Assembly: GCA_037157565.1 (NCBI GenBank)
Contig: JAZHRO010000063.1
Span: forward strand, 89,866,001-89,930,000
Length of the DNA: 64,000 bases
From: Thalassia testudinum
Lineage: Eukaryota > Streptophyta > Magnoliopsida > Alismatales > Hydrocharitaceae
Direction: 5' to 3'
Of the stretch, positions 33,297 through 44,536 are shown piece by piece. The position numbers were made by a program, and so were the translations under genes. Under the pieces are notes generated by a model, which was not told the DNA's origin, searched no databases, and saw only the letters and a program-made list of their open reading frames with translations. Within the stretch, counting starts at the first letter, position 1, and each line of letters opens with the position of its first letter.

Positions 33297-35006
33297 TGTT
33301 GGTGCTAGAGCACCACGATCGTTTATTTTGATGATAACAAAACATGTGTTATTTAACATTTGTATTTGAAGTCTTAGATTTCAGGATATTTGCAAATGGA
33401 GACGTGTTTAGATGAAGTTCAAACTCGCATCCATGTCAGATTGGAAGAGCCTGACAGAGAAGGAGCTTCGCGAGGACTGAAAGCTTGAAGAAGGAAGGAG
33501 ATGAAGAATATGATAGATTTCCTTTCTTATTTCTTTGTACTTTATATTTTTGTACTTTGTTCTTTTCTCTTTATTTCTTTCTTGGATCTTATGTTAAAGA
33601 GCCTCAAAGAACCCTTAAAGCAGTCCTAGAAACACTTACACAACCCTAGGATACTTAGGTTTTTTGTAGAAAACTTAGAAAACCAAAATAGGGTTCTGAC
33701 AGCCTAATCAGATGTCCAATCTGGAAATTAGCCGCTGATAATGACTTTTAAGACGTCTAACTGTTGATTCAAACATCCAATGACTTAGGCTGGACTTAGT
33801 AGGTTTTGTCTGATCAAATTAGACGACCAGACCTTAGTCCAGCCGTCTTAGAAGACGTCTGATGGTTGTGCCAGACATCCAATTAGTGGAACGTTGGCTA
33901 ACATAGTAAACGTTGAGAATATAACCATTAGGCTTATATCAGACGTCCGTAGAGTACCCCAGACGTTTGATATGTGACCGTTGAGCCTCGGCTGACCCAA
34001 AATCACCTTTGTTGGATTTTTTAGCCGTTAACCTATCTTGGGAATCCATTCCTGCTATACAATAGGTTTCTAGACGTCCAGACCTAGTGATAGACATCCT
34101 GTACGTAGTCTGATGGCCTTACACTAGAACCCTATTTAGGTCTGAACCAAGTCAGGAAGGAAACCTGCCTAGAATCAGACGTCTGACTTTGTTCCCGGAT
34201 GCCTTACACTAGTTTTCTAGACGTCTGATACTTAGAACAGACATCTGATGACCTTGTCAGAATCATAATTGATTTTGATTATGACCTGTATTGCCTTGGG
34301 TTCAACCCCAACGGCTATGGAAGCCTTCCAAGGCCTTCCAAAGCCTTCCTAGGCCCTCTATAAATAGAGGAGTACCCTTGCCTTGCAAACACACACCTTG
34401 AATATCATTTCCACATCAATTTGTGTCTTTTGATCTTGAGAAGAATGCTCTAGCTCTCCAAGCCTAGTTCTACATCCAAAGAGCTTCATCTGAATTGTGC
34501 ACCCGCTCTCCCGCCGTAGTTTACAAGAGCATCATTGTGCCAAAGCGTGGTTCACGCATTCATGTCTTTCGTCGATGCACTTTCAACAAAGGGAAGTATC
34601 TTTACCAATAGTAGCTAGGTTAATCTTTGTTGGCTCTATAGGTTGTTTTGTAATTTTTCTTTGTAATTGTGTTGGGTATTCGCATTGAGAATTCCCATCT
34701 CCTTCGTGATACAAAATCCTCCTTGTGTAGAGGAGGGGTTGAGGAGCACTACCCTCGTACTCATAGCGTGGTTGTAATTGATGTTGTATTACCCTCGTTA
34801 AAGTAGTACGTTAGTGGATTTGATCGACTTTGTCGATCGGGAAATCCTAACTCGAGAGGGCTAGGTGGTGGTTTTCACCTGGTTTGGGTTTCCTCCTAAA
34901 AATTCTTATGCCTATTGTGTGATTGTGCTTTTTGTGAGATTGTTTACATAATTCTGCATTTTTCATTACATTATGCATATCTCACCCCCTCCCATAGGGA
35001 TTTACA
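33297..35006 (+). repeat. Element F 3' LTR
   Basis: Starts TGTTGGTGCTAGAGC and ends TAGGGATTTACA. At least six intact GACGTC words (33752, 33854, 33942, 34073, 34178, 34220), partly at other positions than in the 5' LTR because each copy lost different ones. TATA at 34359. Confidence 0.87.
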
Positions 35007-35922
35007 TGATCAACTCCGTAATCATGTGGATGCTTCTTACGGAGGCAATTTCCTCAACAAAGATGCAGATAGCGTGTATGATTTGTTTGAGGAAATGAGT
35101 AAAAACTCTTTAAACCATGCCTCCATGGAAACCTTCAACCGATTCCAACAAACTAGATTAAATGCCAATGAAGTCCAAGATTCTCATACATTTGATATGG
35201 AATTGATCTGTAATAAATTAGATAAGGTGGATTTGGTTGCTAAATGAATGGAAGAGTGGATGTCTAGGAACTCTAATTTTTCTAGATCCATGCAATCCCA
35301 GGGCACGGGATTCCATTCTTTGCAAGCTCCTACGGGACGGGAGTTTGTGAACTGGCTGGAATTGGCTCGACCTTCAAGCTAGCTCTTCTCAGAACCTTAT
35401 GGGTTTCAAACTGGGGCCTTTGATCCCAGTTTTTCTCATCCTTGTTCATCCTCATCTTATGAGGATGTTTATGCTGTACAAGAGAATGTTAGGTCCAACC
35501 CTTACTCGAATTCGTACAATCCTGGTTGGAAAAATCACCCTAACTTCTCTTGGAAAGATCAAGGGTAGCAGACCCAATATCGACCCAACAATTGTGTATT
35601 GTAAATACTAATGGGTTAGGTTCATGTATATAATTAGTTTCCCCTGAATCAGGTTAATCAGTTCATGTGGAATGCTCAACAACCCACCGGGCAGGCTGAT
35701 TTAAACTTGAAGATGGTAGAAATGCAAGGGTCAATGCCCCAGCTCATGCAACAAATGAAAACTTCGTTGGACACCTTGCAATCCGAACTTAGTGCAAATA
35801 ATCGACAACCTGGATCTCTACCATCAAAACTTGTACCAAACCCAAGGAATGTACAAAACCAAGTCACTGGGCCTCAAGGGTTTGGTGGGGAGCCACATGC
35901 TCAAGCTCATGCTATCTATTAG
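35007..35922 (+). pseudogene. Element D gag, C-terminal part, broken
   Basis: It resumes the gag after F: DASYGGNFLNKDADS parallels DASCGGNFMNKDENG in E. The Athila hallmark NPGWKNHPNFSW is at about 35519-35560. A coiled-coil-like stretch (MVEMQGSMPQLMQQMK, about 35713-35760) follows. Stops occur at about 35247, 35380 and 35568 and a frame change lies between them. Confidence 0.78.
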
Positions 35923-36188
35923 GCTACCCTAGCCTCTCCTGAAGAGAACCAAGTTCCCACCATAATCAATCGAGAGCCTCCTGTTTTGCCCGCACTAACC
36001 GACAACATTTTTCCATTGCAAATACCATCACCTTGAGGAGTGGTAGTAGACACAAGGGGCCCATCCAACCCCATGACAACATCATTAGACCCCGTAGTAA
36101 GAATTATAGACTCCCAACTAAGAATGTGATCAACAAAACATCAGAGTCTGATTTGGGAGTATGTTGTTGTATGGGAAAATAGGAAAGG

Positions 36189-37455
36189 TTGGAGGAGAAA
36201 TTGGAGGAAAGGATGTCCTTACTTCAGGCTTTCAAATTTACAAGCATTTTACTCCTCACGGCTATCGGATCAATCCCCGCCTACGCCAAAGGTTTACTGA
36301 ATTCATATAAAGAAAAGAGTAGAGCAGAATCTGAAAAAAATAGGAGACTAGTCTTGTCTGATAACACAAGCACACTGATCTTAAACAAGCTACCCCCTAA
36401 GAAGCAGGACCGAGGAGCTCCGCTGATTTTCTGCACAATAGGAAACATTACTTCTAATTGGGTCTTCCTTGACTTGGGTGCTTCCATTAATGTGATCCCC
36501 ACCTCACTGCATATGGAACTGGGTCTAGGCTACTTGAAACACATTGACATAACCTTGCAGTTAGCTAATAGATCCATTACAAAACGAAGGGTCATTTGGA
36601 GGATGTTTTAGTCAAGGTTAATGATTTACATTTCCTTGATGATTTCATGGTCCATGACAAGGAAGCACCAAAATAGCTCAATGACACCTCGATTATTTTG
36701 GGAAGACCTTTCTTGACTACTGCCAAGGCAAGGATTGATTGTGAATCGGTAAATATAGAAATGGCCTCTGGGATTAAAATAAATCGATTTAATATTTTTG
36801 AGGTCTCAAAGAAGGATAAAATTAAATGTGGTTTGATGGAGGAGTTTGGCAGAATAGAAGTAATGACCATACATACCTTAGACAACCTTTTAATGGATAA
36901 CTCAACCCAAACTCAGGAAGAAAATCACATGGTTGCAAGGATAATTGAGGACAATGAAGACATACAACCAACTGTGGCAACCTAGGATGAGAAGGATATT
37001 CATGAAATTGGAAATTTGTTGGATGATTCACATGGTCAAGTTAAAACCCAACAATGTCCTCATCCTGAATTTTTAGAGTTTGAGGTTCAACTTTTGGGTG
37101 GGAATCATGAGGATTAGGATGGTTGGATTAAGCACCCTGATTGTGAGGATGAAATTGAACTTTGGGGAGAAACTATTGAAACGTTAGGTATTCTGGAGTA
37201 CCCACAAACCCCCAACACATCACAAAACCCTCATCATACTTGTTCACCAAACCATTGCACAATTTCTATATCCACCCACACCTCCTATATATTGAATCAA
37301 CAAAACTCCTATTGGAGACCATTTGGGCTCTCCCTGCACCACCAGCCTGCCACTTTCATTGATCATCTCTTTGGTAAGCCCATTTTCACTCTCCGCGACC
37401 CATATCTAGGGGCCCAGAAACTGTGTTATTGCAACCTCAATGTTAGTTATTTTTG
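36189..37455 (+). pseudogene. Element D aspartic protease and C-terminal extension, broken
   Basis: The DLGASINVIP motif at 36471-36500 is the catalytic loop of an Athila-type retropepsin. The second landmark, [17 protein letters not shown], lies at about 36689-36740 after a frame change. An acidic extension (to about 37100) and a Ser/His/Thr-rich end follow. Where autonomous Athila continues into reverse transcriptase, this frame ends. Stops at about 36609, 36984 and 37117. Confidence 0.75.
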
Positions 37456-37580
37456 ATTGAGGGCATCGCCTAGCTAAAGGCACTAAACTCAGCACGTGTA
37501 AAGACTGTTTGAAGCTGACCGGAATCTCATAGAAATCAGGTGCTATTCTCCCAATTATGCTCTCCTATATGCTTTTATTT

Positions 37581-37620
37581 TAACATTGAGAACATTGCAT
37601 TAGCTAAGTATGGGGGGTGG
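37581..37620 (+). other. Internal polypurine-like motif of element D
   Basis: AACATTGAGAACATTGC, then TAAGTATGGGGGGTGGA. Same motif and position relative to the frame as in A, B and E. Confidence 0.68.
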
Positions 37621-38802
37621 ATATTTTGTGAAATGATTATTTTGTCTGTCCGTAATAGTAATTTCCTATCCTGTTATCTAAAAAAAAAAACAAAAAAGAA
37701 ACTAGAATCAGGAGAAGAGAACTTGGCATTAAGAGTTGTGAACTTTAGGAATTGATACTTTAGGACCTGAATACTTAGACTCTTCAGGCCTTCAGGCTTA
37801 ATCAGCTCGAGTATCCACTCGAATGTGGACTTAGTCTTGAGTCCTCACCTAGTAATTTTACTTTAATTTGGTGAATAAATTGGGATGATGAGTACGCGAC
37901 TTATCAACCTGCCCTCTGATTTGAGGGGATTTTAAGTCTAAGTATCTACACACTATTTGTACTGACTCACTCTTCGATGATTTTTATGGAAATTGGGTAG
38001 CTAATGAACTGTCTAGGGTAGTATGGCTGGCAAGTTGTCGTGGGTAACAACCCATTAGCCAGTTATCCAGAGCCCAACTACATGACCATACTCATTCTAC
38101 TGCTTTTAGGTAAATCTTAGATCAGGGAAGCCACCTACTTGCAAGAAGAAAAAAAATGATACTCAAAAATAAAAAGAAAAAAAAATAAAATTAGAAAGAG
38201 GAGAAAAAAATAAAAATAGAAAATAAACCACACTTCACCGTACGAGTATGGTTGGCAAGTTGTCGTGGGTAACAGCCCATTAGCCGGTTGTCAGAGCCCA
38301 ACTCACAAAAATGCATAAATAATTCTCAAAACACTTATGGAAGAAGCTGGGAAGCAGAATAAATCAAGGAGATATACACTGGGTTCACTCTTGTGCTGAC
38401 CCCATAATAAAACAAAAAAAAAGTAAGGAGAAAGCTACTGATCGAAAAGATAAACCTTTAGGCAGAAACTCTTAAGGTCACCTGGGGTCATAGAACGTTT
38501 TAACGACTGCCTAGTGAGTCTTTCACTCTTTTCACAAGATGCTTAGCTCTTAGAGTCCTTTTCGAGTCTTGGGTGGGTTGGGTACCCATACAAAGTTATC
38601 CCGAAACTCTTAAACTCCAAAGTCCAAAAAATTAGAAAAGAAGCAAAATAAAAAAAATATTTCTTCTATTTTCAAATAAGGCGAGGACTTGGGCGGTCTG
38701 CATTCTAGCAGACACCTGGGCACTGTCGAGTTTTTGTAATTAGGTCTTGGGTTGAAATTTTCTAAAGTGATCAACAAATCTTGCCTAAGTAATCAAATCT
38801 TG
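37621..38802 (+). other. Element D noncoding tail
   Basis: It contains two copies of a roughly 60-bp unit starting TATGGYTGGCAAGTTGTCG (38022-38085 and 38247-38306), and A-rich runs at 37680 and 38140-38220. The hairpin and PPT expected at the end are missing: the tail stops at about 38802, where a truncated LTR begins. Confidence 0.65.
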
Positions 38803-39166
38803 ATTCGCCAAATAGTCGATTTGGTAGATTTCTTCTCACCCCTATCTCCTTTATATTTTTTTAGCATATTGTAATAAACATTTGAATGACATTGTGATAT
38901 ATCAAATTTGTTCTTTCCACTTTGTGAAGTTATCTTGTTTGTCTCTTTATTAGAAAAGCACCCAAAAAAAAATCACAAAACCCTAAAACACCAAAAAGAA
39001 GTAACACGAAGAGCTGATTTCAACGAAAATAAACGTCGCCTCCCTGTGTTCGACCTGGGACTCCCTTGGAGTTTCGGTAAAAAATTGTATTTCATATTGT
39101 GTTTTGCAGCTACAGCGATGGGTTTCTCCTAACCCCAACTTTTCCCTCGCGAAAATTCGTTCATCA
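38803..39166 (+). repeat. Element D 3' LTR, last 364 bp only
   Basis: Matches 27212-27575, including the AAAACACCAAAAAGAA-type run, CTCCCTGTGTTCGACC (39040-39055) and the CATCA end. U3 with promoter and palindromes is lost. The join at about 38802 is inside the tail. Confidence 0.82.
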
Positions 39167-39724
39167 GCCGGTGTCCTCCTCCACTGACTGGCCACGTCCA
39201 GCCACCATCGGCAGCGCCACCTACGCCATCTCAAAGCCTGCACTTCAGAGATCCACCACCAGCATCCACACCGTTCGCCGTCCCCTCCTCCTCTCATGGC
39301 TGGGCTTGAGAGCACATGCTTTGTTTTGCTACAGTAAAAGTTGTACTTCTATTACATTCCACTGCCATTGGGCTTTTATGTGGGTTTTAATCATTAAAAA
39401 TATATTGGACAAAATTGCAGCCTGCACCCTTTAGTTATCATTATTTCTCTAGCCATCTAATTACACATCTCTCTCTTTATTTCATTAGCCTCACATAAGT
39501 TACATGTTATATTATAATTGTGGGCAAATATCTGGCCATCATGTTTGAATAATGAAATGATAAATTTGTGAGTTAATGTGGCTTGTTCCTCCTCGTGGAA
39601 ATGACCTAGTCATTGTGGTTAGAAGTAATTAATGTTTTGATAGTCAATTTTCCACCACAAAAATATTACAATGACAAGACATTTTATGTGAATAAAATTA
39701 AAGAAAGTGAAGATCGACTCGTCA
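39167..39724 (+). repeat. Element B 3' LTR, right fragment
   Basis: Matches 8939-9345 and 10958-11108 of the 5' LTR without the C insertion. Ends GACTCGTCA at 39724, then GCCTG. Confidence 0.87.
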
Positions 39725-41727
39725 GCCTGTCCACAGAGCGGTGATGGTAATGCCCATCCAAAGGGGCACGTAGATGGTAGAGGAGATTGACCCCCTCCTC
39801 AATGGTTACCATACATTGAAGAGGAGGTTGGGTGCTCGATGTCTACGAGGTGGTGGAGGAGAAGAGAAGGGATGACCTTCCCCTCGTCTCCTTTCTTCTT
39901 TGTGTCAAAATGTAGGATCGAGTTCAAGGCCTCCCCCCCCTCCCTTACATCAATCCATATAGAAGATCCCACTCTAGATCCACATTTTGTGGATTTAATT
40001 TCCATTTTTGTCACAACCATTCAATTTGCATTCTTCTTTCCAATTGTGATTCATGCAAAATGAGTTGTCCCACCTTTTAAGGGATTCCCTATGGTGAATC
40101 CAAAGAGAATTCATGCAAGAAGAGAAAGAGGGTGGCACCGCATTTGTTTCCATACTTGGTATTGTGTAGTTGCAGGGATGTCTGTAGCTTGGGAGGAATT
40201 TCTTCTAAACCTGTAGATGAGATAAAATACCACCTTATTCAAAAAATAAGTAAAAATGTGTTATGCTAAAAATATGTTAGCAAGCCCACATATGAGCAAG
40301 TGCAGTTATTCTAAACTTGAATGTATCCTCTATTGCATGGATATGCTTATTCTATAATTTAACCTCTATTGCAATTAAACATACAAGGATTAACAAATAA
40401 TTGTATCAAACTTATGCCTAATTATTTTGTTATGAAATGCACGTGCTAAAGAACATAATAGTCAGAAACTAGCTTTCTTAGGATTAGAAATAATCCACTA
40501 AGGTGGACCTATCACCCACCACCAAGGCTATTGGCCACCACCCTCCCCCTCTAAGGGTCGACAACCACCATCCTCCTCTCCTCTTCCTCTCCCTCCCCTC
40601 CAAGGGTGTGCCCCCTTCCTCTCCTCTAGGCACACCCCAAGGTCTTCCTCCATAGGCCTTGGGTGTGCCTCTTTGATGGTGAAAAGGACCATGTGTCTAA
40701 ACCATCACCACCACATATTAACTGAAGGCCCTCCTCAATCACTCCTAGATTGGTGGTTTCATCATTTCATATTTTTTGTAGTTCTTTTATGTTTCTATGC
40801 AATTTATATTTTCTTGTTGGTTAGAATAAATGTTGGATTAAAGTTTTGAAACACATATTTGATCTTGTCATGTTGATGTTTTCGAAGAAATAGAATAATA
40901 TTATTTGTGTTCCTTCTCTGTCTTTCTTCCTCTCATTTTCATCTTCATTCTTCTTGTTCTCACACCAACCCTCCATTCCCTTTTGCTTGGCTAGCCCCCC
41001 CACTCCCCCCCATGTCTCTCCCTCCATCTCCAAACATCTACCACTAGAAACCCTAACCCTAGGATGTCTCCATAGTTAGGTTCGATTCATTTTCAAACAT
41101 TGCATAGTTAGGTCATTTTCAAACCCCACTCATTTTGAAAAGAAAAAACAAGTACAAAAAAAAAGTAGAAAAAGGAAAAACGAAAAAAATACAACCATCT
41201 CATGGTCGTCCCTCCTCCATCCCACATTCCACATAATAGTGACTCCTTTGAAAATACACAAATCATAAAGGTTGTACGTACTCTCACATTCTTTTCACGT
41301 TTTACATCTTTTTAGATATCGCATACATTCTCTATGAGACAAATGCCATTGGTGAGGTCTTGATGAGGGAATTTCACATCCGTTAGGTCATTCTCCTTGG
41401 TCATTTGAAAAAGAAGCAAAAAGTACAAAAAAAAAATAAAGAAAAGAAATATGTAAAAAAATAGAGTAGAATTGAGATGAGGAAGAAAGATTTAATCTAA
41501 AAGAGAGATCAAAAGTCGCCTCCCTGTGGAGAACACAACCAAACTCACTACCAGACTTACATTAGATAGGAGTTTGTAAATCATTTGAGAAGAGCCATTT
41601 ATAGCCATAGTTGCACTACAACGATCATTTCTTAACAACAAAATCGCCTAAGAAGCACCGCTTTTCAATAACCTTTCCCTGCATTGGATCTTCACTCGGA
41701 TGTAACTCCAACAAGTATGAAACCCTC
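39725..41727. other. Older flank, no gene recognised
   Basis: It continues the sequence interrupted by B. There is a C-rich pyrimidine patch at 40530-40660, the telomere-like word AAACCCTAACCCTAGG near 41048 (two units only) and A-rich runs from 41140. Short open frames show no motif. 41400-41640 resembles the end of a gypsy-type LTR. Confidence 0.5.
41400..41640 (+). repeat. Possible LTR end fragment
   Basis: An A-rich run, then AAGTCGCCTCCCTGTGGAG (about 41514-41530), the order seen at the ends of the other gypsy LTRs. The GTTCGACC part is not preserved. No LTR end or primer site can be fixed. Confidence 0.3.
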
Positions 41728-41739
41728 TTTGATATCAAC
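41728..41739 (-). other. Decayed Copia primer site of LTR I
   Basis: On the minus strand TTGATATCAAAG, a mutated TGGTATCAGAGC, directly after the LTR end. All four changes from TGGTATCAGAGC are consistent with age. Confidence 0.5.
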
Positions 41740-42818
41740 TGAAATTAAACTAGAGGGGAGGTGAATATTGATTGCACCGCAAAAATACGCCTGCAATTGT
41801 GCCGTCATGTGATATTTCCTAGCACTACCAGTGCATATTAGGGTTCCATAGTCACATTGTAAAAATACACGCATGAATGCATTTAATTAAGAGAGGAGGA
41901 GAGTAAATAAATGGTCTTGCATTTAACATTTTTTCCTCAAGTGCATCTTTGCAAATTCACCATCTTTTTATTTTTTATTTCACTTGATTTTGAAATCTTC
42001 CCGCGGCTGCTATGCATGGGACAACACCTTTCTCCTCGCACCATTCCCTGCTCAAGCCCTTCCTTGCGGTTGCCTCTCCCTGCCAAGCCATGCACAAGCA
42101 TGCACAGCTAGGGCATGGCTGTGCATGCTCTCTTCTTTAAAAAGAGGGTACAACTTTTTCTTGCAAAAGCAGCCTGGTCCAACGGTAAAAAAAACCTAGC
42201 ACTTCTCCTTCCAGGCCACTCTCCTCCCTCTCACTCCACATGCCAGCCCTCCTCCTCCGAGGAGACACCCGGCGGACAGGAGCATCTCACGGTGGTGCAC
42301 AACCACCACCGCCCAGCTCATCAAAGAGCCGGTGGGCGTGGTGGCCTTCTTCCCTGTTCCACCTTCCACACCACTTTCAGCCATTACCGCAAGCTTCAAA
42401 GTTGTGAAGCTCCACCGGCCACCGCATGCCCTGCAGCAGCCGGCAGAGCCCCACAGCAGCAGTAGCAAGGCGGCAGCAGTGCATGCAGGCCTTTCGCGCA
42501 TGCCTGCAGGCGCCCTTGCCTCCTCCTTCGCACTGCCCTTGCCTCCAGCTTCTTCGCACAAGCACCCTGTCGCGCTCTCTCTTCCGTAATCGGTCACCGC
42601 GTGCCACTGCAGCGGCCGGCCAAGCTTCCCGCACATCCCAGCCAACACCTGAAGGCCACCGCGTGCCCTGTCGCGCCCCTTTGCTCGTGACCCAGCCCTC
42701 CCCGCGTACTCTGTCGCGAGGTCCTGCTCGCAAGCCACCAGCCGGAGCCACTCCACCGCGCGCGCCGAGCCGTCCGCACTCACAGCACCTGCAGCTCCCG
42801 GTTGCGCGGCTCGCTCGA

Positions 42819-42900
42819 CCACTGTAGCCAGTGTTCACGCATTTCTGCGGAACACTCTGGCTACAGTGGGGAGACCGGTGAGTTTCTCACTTTACCGGTC
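42819..42900 (+). other. Tandem hairpins in element E LTR
   Basis: Hairpin 1: CCACTGTAGCCAGTGTTC (42819-42836) with GAACACTCTGGCTACAGTGG (42850-42869), a stem with a 2-nt bulge and an inner CGCA/TGCG pair. Hairpin 2: GACCGGT (42873-42879) with ACCGGTC (42894-42900). A strong donor-like CCG|GTGAGT lies at the edge of hairpin 2. The 3' LTR copy (51381-51463) keeps both stems. Confidence 0.7.
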
Positions 42901-43263
42901 ACCCGGCGCGCCGCAACCGCTATTCTCTCGCACGCGCGTCTCGCCTCGCGTTCTGCCAGCGCCCGCCCGCATGTCTGCCAGCCCCCACACCCACCTGCGT
43001 CGCCCGCTCTCCTCGCCCACGTGCGCCTGCCAGCACCCGCTCCAGCCCTTCGTGTAGCATGGTGCACTGCGGTCTTCTCTCCACGCCCATCGCCCTTCAG
43101 AGCATGCTTCTCTGCACGCATGCGCACCTGTGCGTGAGCTTGAACTCCAAAAGGCGCGTGGAAGCTCTAGACACCTTAACAGTGCCATCTCTCCCGCTCT
43201 CTCTCTCTCACTCTCTCTCACAACACTCTCTCACTTTCTTTACCGACGCTTACACACACATAC

Positions 43264-43833
43264 ACTCACACTGCCACACACACACACACACACACCCCTA
43301 TACACTATTATATACATATATATATATACGTATACATATATATCTATTGATATATATACATATATTTATATACATATATATATATATACTTATATCCATA
43401 TATATATAGTATTTATATAACTAAGTATTAGTATACATATATATATATCTATATACTTATATATATATATACACATATATTTACATATATACATATACTT
43501 ATATACATATATCTATACATATATTAGTACTTATATAAATATGTATTAGTCTATATACATACACACACATATATATATATACATCTATATACTCATATAT
43601 ATATACATATATATACACATATACTTATACATACATATATATACATATATTTATACATATATCTATATACATATATTACCATATATAGATATATATATAT
43701 TTACATCTATATAGTTATATATACATACTTATACATATATATATACATATATATATATACCTATATATTTATAACCATATATACATATAGATTTATTTAC
43801 ATATATACATATATATATTTTCACATTATTTAC
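43264..43833 (+). repeat. CA/TA microsatellite in element E 5' LTR
   Basis: A (CA) run at 43275-43295, then TATA/CATATA sequence to 43833. It lies in the transcribed half of the LTR. The copy in the 3' LTR is longer. Confidence 0.9.
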
Positions 43834-44524
43834 CATACGTGGTATCACGGGAATATCTGCACCAGTTGCTGATATTCCCCAATACCTGCGTACAAAAAGA
43901 GTGGTCACACTCATCTTTCACCATCCATCCTACACTCCACGCGGCACCTCGTCTTGTTGGTTGCATCTTTCTAGACGACGACTGACTCGACACCGTGCTA
44001 CACTCCATCTCCACCTCCACCTCCACCCCTTTATACATATATAGTATAGATACATATATATATAGATACTATAGTTACTTTACTTCTATTTCTCTTGCAT
44101 GCCCATAAAAAGATAAAAAAAATATAAAAGAGAAAAGATAATCCTTGACTTGTAGGTACCCTGTCTTGCGAATAGCAAGACCCGTTTTGGAACCCTGTTT
44201 TGGCTCAAAGCCAAGAGCTTAATTTTGAGGGTATACCTCAAGGACAAAGATTACCAGAAAAAAATCTAAATAGAAAAAAAAAACCAAAAACACAATAAAC
44301 GAACGGAAGAGATTCGTTGTAGGAAAGGCGTAGAAACTTGACTCGTAACCCCACTTCCCTGAGTTCAACCCTGGGCCTAAAAGTGACCAAGATAAAATCA
44401 AGTAGGCCAGGTTAAAAATTTTGTAAAGAGATGGTTAGGTCTGATTTAGGTTAACCACTATACACACTTCAACGATAAAATCATCATACTTACAACCTAT
44501 TCGGGTCCGACACCACACTTTTTC

Positions 44525-44536
44525 TGGCGCCGTTGC
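44525..44536 (+). other. Primer binding site of element E (tRNA-Asp)
   Basis: TGGCGCCGTTGC, nine bases after the LTR, twelve bases of perfect Asp-type match; the rest (TATGGAAG) has decayed. The acceptor-like TGTGCAG|GTGAACC follows at about 44620-44633. Confidence 0.85.

Larger units (their letters stand above)
29523..35006 (+). mobile_element. Element F: small non-autonomous Copia element
   Basis: LTRs of 1,703 bp (29523-31225) and 1,710 bp (33297-35006), and an internal region of only 2,071 bp. The primer site TGGTATCAGAGC is at 31228. The internal part encodes a UBN2-type gag with a CCHC knuckle and a coiled-coil-like extension, then noncoding sequence with several purine boxes. Protease, integrase and RT are absent. 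The duplication is TGAT on both sides, with the fifth base uncertain. The long LTRs, Met primer and repeated purine boxes suggest the SIRE/Maximus side of Copia; this is inference. Confidence 0.85.
26045..39166 (+). mobile_element. Element D: Athila-like gag-PR element, split by F
   Basis: A 1,531-bp 5' LTR (26045-27575), an Asp-like primer site, gag remnants interrupted by the Copia element F, a protease remnant, an internal G-rich motif and a tail. The 3' LTR is reduced to its last 364 bp (38803-39166). Flanks are ATTAC and GCCGG, so there is no matching duplication. I found no RT, RNase H or integrase between the protease and the G-rich motif. It belongs to the same family as solo LTR C and element G. 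Confidence 0.8.
7867..39724 (+). mobile_element. Element B: Athila-like LTR retrotransposon carrying nested insertions
   Basis: The 5' LTR starts TGATGGGTTCAG at 7867 and the 3' LTR starts TGATGGGTTCAC at 25894. Both LTRs end in the same block (GAAGATCGACTC-TCA) at 11108 and 39724. The flanks are GCCTC and GCCTG, one base different. The Asp-type primer site is at 11111, a novel acidic reading frame at 22170-24017, and the polypurine tract just before 25894. Solo LTR C sits in the 5' LTR, element A in the internal region, and element D plus its own insert F in the 3' LTR. Over the first 151 aligned LTR bases I count 10 differences, so B is older than its inserts. No RT or integrase is seen. 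Confidence 0.85.
41769..44515 (+). repeat. Element E 5' LTR
   Basis: An AT-rich start, then a GC-rich middle (42200-43140) with overlapping open frames in all phases, the tandem hairpins at 42819-42900, a CT/CA run, and about 550 bp of TA microsatellite. The end has TTCCCTGAGTTCAACC (44355-44370). CTCTTCTTTAAAAAGAGGG at about 42129 could be a weak TATA region. The long GC-rich frames occur on both strands and are not taken as genes. Confidence 0.88.

Noticed and set aside
29319..37031. Minus-strand open frames in element D
   Set aside because: They are antisense shadows of the gag and protease remnants on the plus strand.
41048..41064. Telomere-like AAACCCTAACCCTAGG
   Set aside because: Only two units; no array.
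42174..42190. Primer-site-like TGGTCCAACGG in the element E LTR
   Set aside because: It lies inside the LTR in both copies and matches no primer site; the real one is at 44525.
42196..43137. Long overlapping frames on both strands of the element E 5' LTR
   Set aside because: GC-rich composition leaves all six frames open. No domain, and the two LTR copies do not keep the same frames.
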